Positions 8,414 through 15,649 of a stretch of DNA of 27,321 nt are shown here, in pieces. The translations under genes were made by a program, and so were the position numbers. A model generated the notes under the pieces. It was not told where the DNA came from. It saw only the letters and a program-made list of their open reading frames with translations, and did no database searches. This DNA is from an uncultured Microbacteriaceae bacterium (GTDB lineage: Bacteria > Actinomycetota > Actinomycetes > Actinomycetales > Microbacteriaceae), in contig CAMLMQ010000019.1 in NCBI GenBank assembly GCA_946481135.1, forward strand, positions 1 to 27,321, in the 5' to 3' direction. Every line of letters starts with the position of its first letter. Positions within the stretch are counted from its first letter, which is position 1.

Positions 8414-8419
8414 CCGATC

Positions 8420-8425
8420 ACTGTA
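8420..8425 (-). promoter_or_regulatory. -10 box, leaderless promoter of the GT87-like gene
   Basis: TACAGT on the minus strand, 6 nt before GTG 8413. Transcription would begin at or next to the start codon. Confidence 0.55.
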
Positions 8426-8437
8426 GTCGTGTCATCG

Positions 8438-8466
8438 AACGTCACCTCGCACCGCGAGGTGACGTT
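8438..8466. promoter_or_regulatory. Perfect 12-bp inverted repeat between divergent genes (operator candidate)
   Basis: AACGTCACCTCG (8438-8449) and CGAGGTGACGTT (8455-8466) are exact complements around a 5-bp spacer. The site lies 13 bp upstream of the -10 box of the minus-strand GT87-like gene, overlapping its -35 region, and about 70 bp before the ABC transporter start. A dimeric repressor bound here could control both directions. No candidate regulator gene is adjacent. Confidence 0.6.
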
Positions 8467-8533
8467 GGTGCGGGAAGATGTGGACACACAGCTCGAGCGG
8501 TTCGCCGCCCATCCCGACACCCTGGAGGCCCCC

Positions 8534-9364
8534 ATGTCGCGCATCCGTCTTCCCCGCCTCGCCGCCGCCGCCGGCGTGCTCGCCCTCGGTCTCGGCCTCG
8601 CCGGCTGCCAGACCGGTGACGCACCCGCGAGCGACTACGTCACCGACGGCAAGTTCACGATCGCCACCGGCGAGCCCGCCTACTACCCCTACGTGATCGA
8701 CGACGCGCCCGAGTCGGGCGAGGGCTTCGAGGCCGCCGTCGCCTACGCGATCGCCGAGGAGCTCGGCTTCGCCCCCGAGGACGTCGTCTGGGTGCGCACG
8801 GGCTTCGAGGAGGCCATCGCCCCGGGTCCGAAGAACTTCGACGTCAACCTGCAGCAGTACACGATCACGCCCGAGCGCGCCGAGTCGGTCGACTTCTCGT
8901 CGCCGTACTACGCCGCCGACCAGGCCGTGATCACGGTCGAGGGCTCGGCGGCCGACGGCGCCTCGTCGCTCGCCGACCTGCAGGACCTGCTCATCGGCGC
9001 GGCGAGCGGCACGACGAGCCTCGTCGCGCTCGAGCAGCTCATCGCCCCGACGCAGGGCGCCCAGGTGTTCAACTCGAACGACGACGCGCTGCTCGCGCTG
9101 CAGAACGGCCAGGTCGACGCGATCGTCGTCGACGTGCCGACGGCGTTCTTCATGACCGGCGTGCAGCTCGACGGCGGCGTCATCCTCGGCTCGCTGCCGG
9201 AGATCGAGGGCGCGACCGACGAGTGGGGTCTCGTGCTCTCGAAGGACAGCCCGCTCACCGAGCGCGTGAGCGCGGCGGTCGACGCGCTCCGGGCCGACGG
9301 CACGCTCGACGCCCTCGTCGAGGAGTGGCTCGGCGCCGACCAGGGTGTGCCGACGCTCTCCTGA
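8534..9364 (+). CDS. Polar amino acid ABC transporter, substrate-binding lipoprotein
   Basis: 276 residues. The signal peptide ends in the lipobox LAGC with Cys25 as the lipidation site, so the protein is tethered outside the membrane. The mature part is a family 3 solute-binding protein (SBP_bac_3): KFTIATGEPAYYPYV at the start, GFEAAVAYAIAEELG, then the highly typical TITPERAESVDFSSPYY, and ALQNGQVDAIVVDVPTA in the hinge region. It should capture a polar or charged amino acid for the permease and ATPase downstream. ATG 8534 is preceded by GGAGG (8524-8528) at 5-nt spacing. It lies 24 bp from the permease gene, which appears to have its own promoter too. Confidence 0.93.
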   Translation: MSRIRLPRLAAAAGVLALGLGLAGCQTGDAPASDYVTDGKFTIATGEPAYYPYVIDDAPESGEGFEAAVAYAIAEELGFAPEDVVWVRTGFEEAIAPGPKNFDVNLQQYTITPERAESVDFSSPYYAADQAVITVEGSAADGASSLADLQDLLIGAASGTTSLVALEQLIAPTQGAQVFNSNDDALLALQNGQVDAIVVDVPTAFFMTGVQLDGGVILGSLPEIEGATDEWGLVLSKDSPLTERVSAAVDALRADGTLDALVEEWLGADQGVPTLS

Positions 9365-9375
9365 CCCAGGTCCCG

Positions 9376-9381
9376 TAACGT
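9376..9381 (+). promoter_or_regulatory. -10 box, internal leaderless promoter of the permease gene
   Basis: TAACGT followed by 7 nt and GTG 9389; no Shine-Dalgarno sequence is present. It would allow permease and ATPase synthesis independent of the binding protein. Confidence 0.5.
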
Positions 9382-9388
9382 TTCCTCC

Positions 9389-10249
9389 GTGAGCGAGGCC
9401 CGATCCGACGGCCCGCCGCCCAGCTCCCTCGAGCTCGGGCGGCGGGCCTTCCGCCGTCGCCAGTCGGTGCGCTCGGTGCTCATCGGCGCGGCGAGCACGG
9501 TCGTCTTCGCGGTCGCGATCTGGCTGTTCGTCATCAACACGCCCGGGTGGGCGCGGGTGCAGGACAGCTTCTTCGACCCCGAGACGGCGGCGGCGGCGTT
9601 CCCCCGCGTCGCGCAGGGGTTCCTCGTCAACCTGCGCATCCTCGCGGTCGCCGTCGTCGGGGTCGCCGTCCTCGCGACGCTGCTCGCATTCCTCCGGTCG
9701 CTGCGGGGCGCCGTGTTCTTCCCGCTGCGCGTGCTCGCGACGGCGTACACCGACGTGTTCCGCGGCATCCCGCTCATCATCATGCTGTTCCTCGTCGGGT
9801 TCGGCGTGCCCGGGCTGCTGCAGACGCGCATCTCGGCCGAGTTCCTCGGCACCGTCGCTCTCGTCATCACCTACTCGGCCTACGTCTCCGAGGTGATCCG
9901 CGCCGGGATGGAGGGCGTGCATCCGTCGCAGCGGATGGCCGCCCGGGCGCTCGGCCTCAGCCACGGGCAGACGATCCGGCTCGTCGTGCTGCCGCAGGCG
10001 CTGCGGCGCCAGGTGCCGCCGCTCATGAACGACTTCGTCGCGATGCAGAAGGATGTCGGCCTCGTCTCGATCCTCGGCATCGTCGACGCCGTGCGCGGGG
10101 CGCAGATCGAGACGGCTCGATTCGCCGACTTCACGCCCTACATCGTCGCCGCGGTGCTCTTCGTGCTGCTCGCCATCCCCACCATCCGGCTCACCGACTG
10201 GATCGCCGCGCGCATGCAGCGCCGTGAGCAGATGGGCGCGATCGTATGA
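9389..10249 (+). CDS. Polar amino acid ABC transporter, permease
   Basis: 286 residues, an HisM/GlnP-type permease with about five membrane helices. An N-terminal cytoplasmic tail (ELGRRAFRRRQSVRS) precedes the first helix; a periplasm-side stretch follows, then the BPD_transp_1 domain beginning at FLVNLRILAVAVVGVAVLA. The EAA loop that docks onto the ATPase is EVIRAGMEGVHPSQRMAARA followed by LGLSHGQTIRLVVLPQALRR. FRGIPLIIMLFLVGFG is the conserved element of amino acid permeases. A single permease gene implies a homodimer. The stop overlaps the ATPase start (ATGA). Confidence 0.94.
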   Translation: MSEARSDGPPPSSLELGRRAFRRRQSVRSVLIGAASTVVFAVAIWLFVINTPGWARVQDSFFDPETAAAAFPRVAQGFLVNLRILAVAVVGVAVLATLLAFLRSLRGAVFFPLRVLATAYTDVFRGIPLIIMLFLVGFGVPGLLQTRISAEFLGTVALVITYSAYVSEVIRAGMEGVHPSQRMAARALGLSHGQTIRLVVLPQALRRQVPPLMNDFVAMQKDVGLVSILGIVDAVRGAQIETARFADFTPYIVAAVLFVLLAIPTIRLTDWIAARMQRREQMGAIV

Positions 10250-10983
10250 GCGTCGTGCTGCGGGCCGAGAACATCTGGAAGTCGTTCGGCGACCGCGCGG
10301 TGCTGCGCGGCATCGACCTCAAGCTCGCGGAGCACGAGGTGGTCGCGCTCATCGGGCCGTCCGGGTCGGGCAAGTCGACGCTGCTGCGCACGCTCAACCT
10401 GCTCGAGCCGATCGACGACGGGCTCATCCTGCTCGGCGACACCGACATCTCCGATCCGCGCATCGACGCCGACCGCACGCGTGCACGGTTCGGCGTCGTG
10501 TTCCAGCACCTCAACCTGTTCCCCCACCTCTCGGTGCTCGACAACGTGACGCTCGCGGCGCGCAAGGTGCACCGGATGCCGCGCGCCGAGGCCGAGGAGC
10601 GCGGGATGCGGCTGCTCGACCGCATCGGTCTCGCCGACAAGGCGCGCGAGCATCCCGACCGGCTCTCCGGTGGGCAACAGCAGCGTGCCGCGATCGTGCG
10701 CGCCGTGCTCACCGAACCCGAGGTGCTGCTGCTCGACGAGATCACCTCCGCCCTCGACCCGATGCTCGTCGGCGAGGTGCTCGAACTCGTGCGCGACCTC
10801 GCGGCCGAGGGCACGACGATCCTCATGGCGACGCACGAGATGGCGTTCGCGCGGGACGTCGCGTCGCGCGTGCTCTTCCTCGACGGCGGGGTGATCGTCG
10901 AGCAGGGGCCGCCCGCGCGGCTCTTCGGCGCGCCCGTCGAGCCGCGCACCCGGGAGTTCCTCGCCCGCTTCTCCGCGGGCTGA
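10246..10983 (+). CDS. Polar amino acid ABC transporter, ATPase
   Basis: A 245-residue ATPase energising the importer on the cytoplasmic face. Walker A is GPSGSGKS (37-44), the Q-loop is FQHLNLFPHLSVLDNV (Gln87), the signature is LSGGQQQR (140-147) and Walker B is LLLDEITSALDP (from 161), with the switch His in MATHEM. The overall order and the ITSALDP D-loop match the GlnQ/HisP group. The last gene of the transporter set, overlapping the permease by four bases and followed by a strong hairpin. Confidence 0.95.
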   Translation: MSVVLRAENIWKSFGDRAVLRGIDLKLAEHEVVALIGPSGSGKSTLLRTLNLLEPIDDGLILLGDTDISDPRIDADRTRARFGVVFQHLNLFPHLSVLDNVTLAARKVHRMPRAEAEERGMRLLDRIGLADKAREHPDRLSGGQQQRAAIVRAVLTEPEVLLLDEITSALDPMLVGEVLELVRDLAAEGTTILMATHEMAFARDVASRVLFLDGGVIVEQGPPARLFGAPVEPRTREFLARFSAG

Positions 10984-10995
10984 CCGCCCGACCCG

Positions 10996-11034
10996 GGTCC
11001 GCGAGATGCCCGTTTCGGGCGCATCACGCGGTCC
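10996..11034 (+). terminator. Long hairpin after the ABC transporter genes
   Basis: The inner stem GATGCCCG/CGGGCGCATC has a TTT loop at 11013-11015, and the outer arms GGTCC-GCG/CGC-GGTCC extend it with isolated mismatches to 10996-11034. No U-tract follows, as usual in GC-rich actinobacteria. It starts 13 bp after the ATPase stop. Confidence 0.6.
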
Positions 11035-11079
11035 GGATGCGGCGTTTCCCGGCACGTCGCGAACGGATTGCACGGCACG

Positions 11080-11085
11080 TAGGGT
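11080..11085 (+). promoter_or_regulatory. -10 box, leaderless promoter of the VOC gene
   Basis: TAGGGT, 6 nt before GTG 11092, without a ribosome-binding site. Confidence 0.6.
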
Positions 11086-11091
11086 CGAGGG

Positions 11092-11853
11092 GTGGGCACA
11101 CGCGAGCGGCGAGCGGGCGATCCGATCTGGCTCGAGCTCATGACGACCGACTTCGCCCGGTCGTCCGCGTTCTACCGCGGGCTGTTCGGCTGGACACCCG
11201 ACGCCGTGCCCGAGACCTTCGACGGCGGCACGACGATGCACCTCGGGGCGTCGCGCGTCGCCCGGCTCGTGCCGATGCCCGACGACGGCTGGGTCGTCTA
11301 CCTGACCACCCGGGATGCGGCCGCGAGCGCCGCGGCGGTCACCGCGCACGGGGGGCGCCTCGAGCTGGCGCCGTCCGACGTGCGTGACCTCGCGGCGATG
11401 ACGATCGCGGTCGACCCGAGCGGCGCGCGCGTCGGCTTCTGGCAGCCGCGCGCGCATCCCGGCTTCGACTCTGAGGACGTGCCCGGCGCCCCGACCTGGT
11501 TCGAACTGCACACCGACGACTTCGCCGCGGCCGTGCCGTTCTACGAGGCGGTCGCCGGATGGACGGCGGTGTCGCTCGGCGACTCCGACGGGTTCCGCAT
11601 GGTGGCGAACGGCCCGGCCGGCGACGCCCGCGCCGGCATCTACGACGCCCGGCGCGACGATCTCGCTCCGGGCTCGATGTGGATGCCCTACTTCGCCGTC
11701 GAGGACGCCGACGCCGCCGCCGCGCGCGTGCGCGAACTCGGCGGGTCGATGCTCGACGACCCGGTCGAGACGCCGTACGGTCGGATCGCCCACGCGGTCG
11801 ACCCGCTCGGCACCCTCTTCACCGTGCTGCAGCGTCCCGGAAGGACACCCTGA
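11092..11853 (+). CDS. Two-domain VOC (glyoxalase-fold) protein
   Basis: 253 residues containing two tandem vicinal-oxygen-chelate modules. Module 1 begins at PIWLELMTTDFARSSAFYRGLFGW and module 2 at PTWFELHTDDFAAAVPFYEAVAGW, the usual beta-alpha signature; the second ends with GRIAHAVDPLGTLFTVLQ. Such proteins resemble the Streptomyces CFP32/27-kDa antigen group and act as glyoxalase/bleomycin-resistance-like proteins of mostly unknown substrate. Candidate metal ligands are a Glu in each WLEL/WFEL strand and the late His in AHAVDP. The gene overlaps the next by one base (TGATG), so the two are co-translated. Confidence 0.87.
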   Translation: MGTRERRAGDPIWLELMTTDFARSSAFYRGLFGWTPDAVPETFDGGTTMHLGASRVARLVPMPDDGWVVYLTTRDAAASAAAVTAHGGRLELAPSDVRDLAAMTIAVDPSGARVGFWQPRAHPGFDSEDVPGAPTWFELHTDDFAAAVPFYEAVAGWTAVSLGDSDGFRMVANGPAGDARAGIYDARRDDLAPGSMWMPYFAVEDADAAAARVRELGGSMLDDPVETPYGRIAHAVDPLGTLFTVLQRPGRTP

Positions 11854-12296
11854 TGCCCACGTTCCGCACCGTCCTCTGGAGCGGCGACGGCCGCAACGCC
11901 GGCATCGTCGTGCCCGACGACATCCTCGCGTCGTTCGGGGCTGGCAAGCGCGTTCCGGTCGCGGTGACCGTCGACGGCGCCTACACCTACCGGTCGACGA
12001 CGGCCGTCATGGGCGGCCGGACGCTCATCTCGTTCAACGCCGACACCCGCGCCCGCACCGGCAAGGGCATCGGCGACGAGATCGAGGTGACGCTCGAACA
12101 CGACACGGCGCCGCGCACGGTCGAGGTGCCGCCCGCGCTCCAGGCGGCGCTCGACGCGGATCCCGCCGCGGCGACCGCGTGGGAGAAGGTCGCCCCGTCG
12201 CAGAAGAAGGCGCACGCCAGCGCGGTCTCCGACGCGAAGACCGACGAGACCCGCGCTCGGCGGGTCGCGAAGATCATCGAGACGCTGCGGGGCTAG
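11853..12296 (+). CDS. YdeI/OmpD-associated family protein with DUF1905-like N-terminus
   Basis: 147 residues. The N-terminal 85 residues (FRTVLWSGDGRNAGIVVPDD, VPVAVTVDGAYTYRSTTAVM) fit the small beta-barrel DUF1905 domain. The C-terminus (PPALQAALDADPAAATAWEK, then SQKKAHASAVSDAKTDETRA and RRVAKIIETL) fits the YdeI/OmpD-associated domain. The biochemical role is not known. The start is supported by GGAAGGA (11839-11845) 7 nt upstream, inside the VOC gene. Its TAG stop lies in a CTAG shared with the stop of the convergent zwf gene. Confidence 0.85.
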   Translation: MPTFRTVLWSGDGRNAGIVVPDDILASFGAGKRVPVAVTVDGAYTYRSTTAVMGGRTLISFNADTRARTGKGIGDEIEVTLEHDTAPRTVEVPPALQAALDADPAAATAWEKVAPSQKKAHASAVSDAKTDETRARRVAKIIETLRG

Positions 12297-13651
12297 CGCC
12301 AGGAGCGCGGGCCGCGGCTGCCGGCCGGGTAGCTGTCGAGCGGCACCTTGTCCTTGCGCCACGCGGCGAGCACGGGTTCGACGATGCGCCAGCACTCCTC
12401 GGCGATGTCGCCGCGCACCGAGAGGGTCGGGTCGCCGTCGAGCAGTTCCGCGAGCACCTCCCCGTAGGCGCTCAGCTCGCTCGCCGGGAACCGGGCGTCG
12501 AGGGTGTCGCACTCGAGGTCGAACGGGTCGGCGAACCCGTTCGTGACGAGGTCGAGCGACATCACGGCGGGCTTGATGCCGATGCGCAGCTGCGCCTGCC
12601 GACTCGGGCCGGAGAACCCCGTCGGCAGGTGGGGCACGTCGCGGAAGGTGAAGACGACCTCTTGCCGCGGCTCGCCGATCGCCTTGCCCGACCGCAGCAC
12701 GAACGGGACGCCGGCCCAGCGCCAGTTGTCGATCGTCACCGTCATCTCGGCGAGCGTCTCGGTGCCGCGCGCCTTGTCGACCCCCTCCTCCGCGGTGTAC
12801 GCGGGCAGCTTGCGACGCCCGATCGTTCCGGCGGTGTAGCGCGCGCGGCGACTCTCGGTGCCGTCCTTCTTCCACGCGCGGGTCGCGCGCAGCACCTGCG
12901 CCATCGCGCCGCGCAGGTCTTCCGACGCGACCGTCGCCGGCGGCTCCATCGTCGCGAGCGCGAGCACGAGCAGCAGGTGGCTCTGGATCATGTCGACGAG
13001 GGCGCCGGCGCGGTCGTAGTAGCCGGCGCGGCCCTCGAGCGCGAGGTCCTCCTCGATGCGGATCTCGACGTGGGCGACGTTCTGCGCCGAGAGGAGGGGC
13101 TCGAAGATGCGGTTGGCGAACCGCAGCCCGATGAGGTTGATGACGGTCGACTTGCCGAGGAAGTGGTCGACGCGGAACACCTGCTCCTCGGGAACGAGCC
13201 GCTGCAGCAGACGGTTGAGCGAGCGTGCCGACGCGAGATCGGTGCCGAACGGCTTCTCGACGGCGAGGACGATGCCCGCGGGCAGGTCGAGCTTCTCGAG
13301 GGTCGCGCACGCGCGCACCGTCACGGCGGGCGGCAGGGCGAAGTAGAGCGCGATCCGACCGGTCGCCGTGTCGAGCACCCGCCGCAGGGCGTCGGCGTCG
13401 GTGACGTCGGCCTGGAGGTACTGCGACGCCGCGAGCACGCGGTCTCGACGCGCTCCCCCCGCGCTGCCGAACGCCTTGCTCACGCGGCGGCGCCAGGCGG
13501 CCGGGGTCATCGGGTCGCGATCGACGCCGATCAGACGGATGTCGGTGCCGCGCGTCGACCCGAGCAGCGAGGCGAGGCCCGGGAGCAGCAGGCGTGAGGT
13601 GAGGTCTCCCCCGGCGCCGAGGATGACGAGGGTCTCGATCGGTGCGGCCAC
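12293..13651 (-). CDS. zwf: Glucose-6-phosphate dehydrogenase (variant paralogue)
   Basis: 452 residues, oxidising glucose-6-phosphate to 6-phosphogluconolactone with NADP. The nucleotide fingerprint is ILGAGGDLTSRLLLPGL (usual GASGDL), then EKPFGTDL (132-136), the substrate site RVDHFLGK (160-167, usual RIDHYLGK) and the catalytic His225 in MIQSHLLL (usual MIQNHLLQ). These consistent substitutions, a length below the typical 480-515, and the absence of neighbouring opcA, pgl, tal or tkt suggest a secondary paralogue. NADP versus NAD preference cannot be decided. GTG 13651 lies 6 nt after TAGCGT, so a leaderless promoter is likely; that box overlaps the stop of the upstream gene. Confidence 0.9.
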   Translation of the reverse strand: MAAPIETLVILGAGGDLTSRLLLPGLASLLGSTRGTDIRLIGVDRDPMTPAAWRRRVSKAFGSAGGARRDRVLAASQYLQADVTDADALRRVLDTATGRIALYFALPPAVTVRACATLEKLDLPAGIVLAVEKPFGTDLASARSLNRLLQRLVPEEQVFRVDHFLGKSTVINLIGLRFANRIFEPLLSAQNVAHVEIRIEEDLALEGRAGYYDRAGALVDMIQSHLLLVLALATMEPPATVASEDLRGAMAQVLRATRAWKKDGTESRRARYTAGTIGRRKLPAYTAEEGVDKARGTETLAEMTVTIDNWRWAGVPFVLRSGKAIGEPRQEVVFTFRDVPHLPTGFSGPSRQAQLRIGIKPAVMSLDLVTNGFADPFDLECDTLDARFPASELSAYGEVLAELLDGDPTLSVRGDIAEECWRIVEPVLAAWRKDKVPLDSYPAGSRGPRSWR

Positions 13652-13657
13652 GGTCCG

Positions 13658-13663
13658 ACGCTA
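13658..13663 (-). promoter_or_regulatory. -10 box, leaderless promoter of zwf
   Basis: TAGCGT on the minus strand, 6 nt before GTG 13651. Its TAG is also the stop codon of the preceding gene. Confidence 0.55.
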
Positions 13664-14764
13664 CCCGCCGACGGCGACCGACACGACGGCGGCGAGCACG
13701 ACGACGACCGCACCCACGAGCGGCAGCCCGAGAACGAGGGCGAGCGCGACGATCACCCCGATCGGGAACCGACGACGCAGTCGCTGCCCGGACGGCGCCA
13801 CCGCGTTCGCGGGGAACGGCACCGCGATCCGGTCGTCCTGATAGCGGCGGGTCTGCCGCAGCGCCTTCGCACCGACGAGATCGATGATGCGGAACAGCCG
13901 CGAGAGCAGGTGGGGGTCGTCCATCCGGAACGCGCGCGGCGAGTAGACGAACATCCAGTCGTCGACGATCTCGATGTCGAACGGGGCGGCCTCGTCGATG
14001 CAGAGGGCCATGAGGTCGGGGGTGAAGACGTAGAGCGCGTCGCGCTCGTACTCCTTCGGGCAGTACAGCGTGAAGTACCGGTCGAAGTCGCCCTCCAGCG
14101 ACAGCACCTGGTCGCGCGCGAACAGGCCGGCGAGTCCCGGCATCCCGAACATGTTGTTCTGCTGCGAGTCGAGCAGCATGTGCGGCAGCCGCCGCTCGAG
14201 GTGCAGGGCGAGGAACCCCCAGCGCACCGTCGACGAGCTCTTGCCGTTGCTGACGACGTACTCGAAGTTGCCGGTGTCGAAGAAGCGCCCCTCGACCGAC
14301 CGGAAGTGGTCGACGGCGGCCCGGCTCGATCCGTTGCGGAAGATCGAGCCGGGATAGTTCGGCTCGGGGTCGCGGGGCGAGAACACGAGACCGTTGCTGC
14401 GGGCGAACCAGTCCAGGCGCAACCAGCGCTCCCAGCGACGCTCGCTCGGCGCGAGCTTCGTGAGCCCGAAGACGCCGAGCGCGACGAGGGCCAGGCAGAG
14501 GATGCCGAGCAGGATGCCGAACGCCCCGAAGGCGAGGCCGCCCGGCTCGGCGGAGACGAAGCCGACGATCGCGCCCGCGATCAGTCCGAAGCCGAAGAGG
14601 GCGAAGAGCCCGATCATCGGCACGAGCAGCACGAACAGCACCACGACCTGCACGGTGCCGTCGCCCGCCCAGCGGTGGTTCGCGGCCTTCGCCGCCGCCT
14701 TCCACTGCTGCACCTGCTGCGGTGTGACGGGCGCCGTGAACGCCGTCCAGTCGATGCGGGTCAC
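13661..14764 (-). CDS. Membrane protein of unknown function
   Basis: 367 residues, not recognised with confidence; the layout recalls DUF3137-like proteins. Two clusters of membrane helices lie near residues 36-70 (VQVVVLFVLLVPMIGLFALF) and 76-105, and a final hydrophobic segment lies at about 343-365. Between them is a large soluble domain containing RLDWFARSNGLVFSPRDPEP, GRFFDTGNFEYVVSNG and a hydrophobic/aromatic core (FDRYFTLYCPKEYERDALYV). GTG 14764 overlaps the stop of the nucleoside phosphorylase gene (GTGA), and the gene ends 9 bp before zwf, so all three may be one transcript. No catalytic motif is visible. Confidence 0.75.
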   Translation of the reverse strand: MTRIDWTAFTAPVTPQQVQQWKAAAKAANHRWAGDGTVQVVVLFVLLVPMIGLFALFGFGLIAGAIVGFVSAEPGGLAFGAFGILLGILCLALVALGVFGLTKLAPSERRWERWLRLDWFARSNGLVFSPRDPEPNYPGSIFRNGSSRAAVDHFRSVEGRFFDTGNFEYVVSNGKSSSTVRWGFLALHLERRLPHMLLDSQQNNMFGMPGLAGLFARDQVLSLEGDFDRYFTLYCPKEYERDALYVFTPDLMALCIDEAAPFDIEIVDDWMFVYSPRAFRMDDPHLLSRLFRIIDLVGAKALRQTRRYQDDRIAVPFPANAVAPSGQRLRRRFPIGVIVALALVLGLPLVGAVVVVLAAVVSVAVGG

Positions 14765-15489
14765 CCCGCGCCCCCCGCGCCGAACTCCCCCGAGAGCCCC
14801 GCGGCGAGGCCGACCCGCGCCGCCGTGCCGAACCCGGTCTCCCGATCGTCGGCGCTCGCGAAGCTCGGGGAGACGAGGTCGTCGGTGATCGTGAGCACCG
14901 CGAGCGTCTCGAGCCCCTCCTTGGCGCCGACGGCGAAGAGGGTGGCGGCCTCCATCTCGACCGCGAGCGCACCGAACGGCGCGAGGCGGGTCGCGGGCTC
15001 GTCGGCGTAGAAGGTGTCGCTGGAGAAGACCGGACCGACCCGCAACGGGATGCCGTCCCGCTCGCCGAACTCGACGGCCGCGCGGAGCAGCCCGAAGGTC
15101 GGCGCCGCCCCGAGCCGCACCCCGGGCACCCAGGCGTCGGTGAAGGCGGAGTCGGTGTGCGCGACGGACGGCACGACGACGGTGCCGAACGGCATCCCGG
15201 ACTGCAGCGCGCCCGCCGTTCCCACCCGCACGATGCGCCGCACGCCGTAGAACCGGGCGAGCTCGGTCGCGTAGATCGCGAGCGACGGTCCGCCCATCCC
15301 CGAGGCGAGCACCGACACGCGGCGGCCGTCGACGAGCCCCGTGAACCCGAGGATGCCGCGGACCTCGGTCACGAGGCGGGCATCGACGAGCAGCTCCTCC
15401 GCGATCCGGCGCGCACGTCGAGGGTCGCCGGGCATCAGCACGACCGGGGCGAAGTCGCCGGGGTCGGCCGCGAGGTGGGGGGTGGGCAT
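14761..15489 (-). CDS. deoD: Purine nucleoside phosphorylase, DeoD type
   Basis: 242 residues, the length of hexameric bacterial PNPs. It begins MPTPHL, matching the conserved N-terminal His of DeoD, followed by the phosphate loop LMPGDPRRARRIAE, the MTAP/PNP signature VRVGTAGALQSGMPFGTVVV, VEMEAATLF (substrate ribose site, 177-180) and the acid region ITDDLV (Asp204 region). It cleaves (deoxy)purine nucleosides with phosphate for salvage; uridine phosphorylase is a less likely alternative. ATG 15489 lies 7 nt after TAGCCT on the minus strand, a leaderless signal, which excludes the longer upstream frame. First gene of a three-gene minus-strand group. Confidence 0.87.
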   Translation of the reverse strand: MPTPHLAADPGDFAPVVLMPGDPRRARRIAEELLVDARLVTEVRGILGFTGLVDGRRVSVLASGMGGPSLAIYATELARFYGVRRIVRVGTAGALQSGMPFGTVVVPSVAHTDSAFTDAWVPGVRLGAAPTFGLLRAAVEFGERDGIPLRVGPVFSSDTFYADEPATRLAPFGALAVEMEAATLFAVGAKEGLETLAVLTITDDLVSPSFASADDRETGFGTAARVGLAAGLSGEFGAGGAG

Positions 15490-15496
15490 GCTCGCC

Positions 15497-15502
15497 AGGC
15501 TA
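15497..15502 (-). promoter_or_regulatory. -10 box, leaderless promoter of deoD
   Basis: TAGCCT on the minus strand, 7 nt before ATG 15489. Confidence 0.55.
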
Positions 15503-15610
15503 GCCGTGCGACCTCGTTCCGGAGGCGCGGCGCCCCGCGGTCGGGTGCCCCCCGAAGACGCGATAGCCGCGGAATGCTCGGATCCGCAGACTGGCAGCAG
15601 ACGCCTCCCG

Positions 15611-15640
15611 CCGACCGGACTCGGGAGGGTCCAAGGTCGG
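15611..15640 (+). promoter_or_regulatory. Hairpin just before the helicase start
   Basis: CCGACC-GGAC pairs with GTCC-AA-GGTCGG (two-base bulge) around an 8-nt loop. It ends 9 nt before GTG 15650 and abuts the purine-rich initiation segment GGGACGGA, so it could influence initiation. Confidence 0.35.
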
Positions 15641-15649
15641 GGGACGGAA

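Noticed and set aside
11688..14972. A 1094-codon open frame on the minus strand, and others such as 2613-5342 (909 codons)
   Set aside because: Arg/Pro/Ala-rich shadow frames typical of high GC; they run across several genes with recognised proteins and start/stop signals.
15341..15649. An N-terminal extension of the helicase gene up to 15341
   Set aside because: It is antisense to the deoD start region and low in plausible protein features; GTG 15650 begins the recognisable helical N-terminus.
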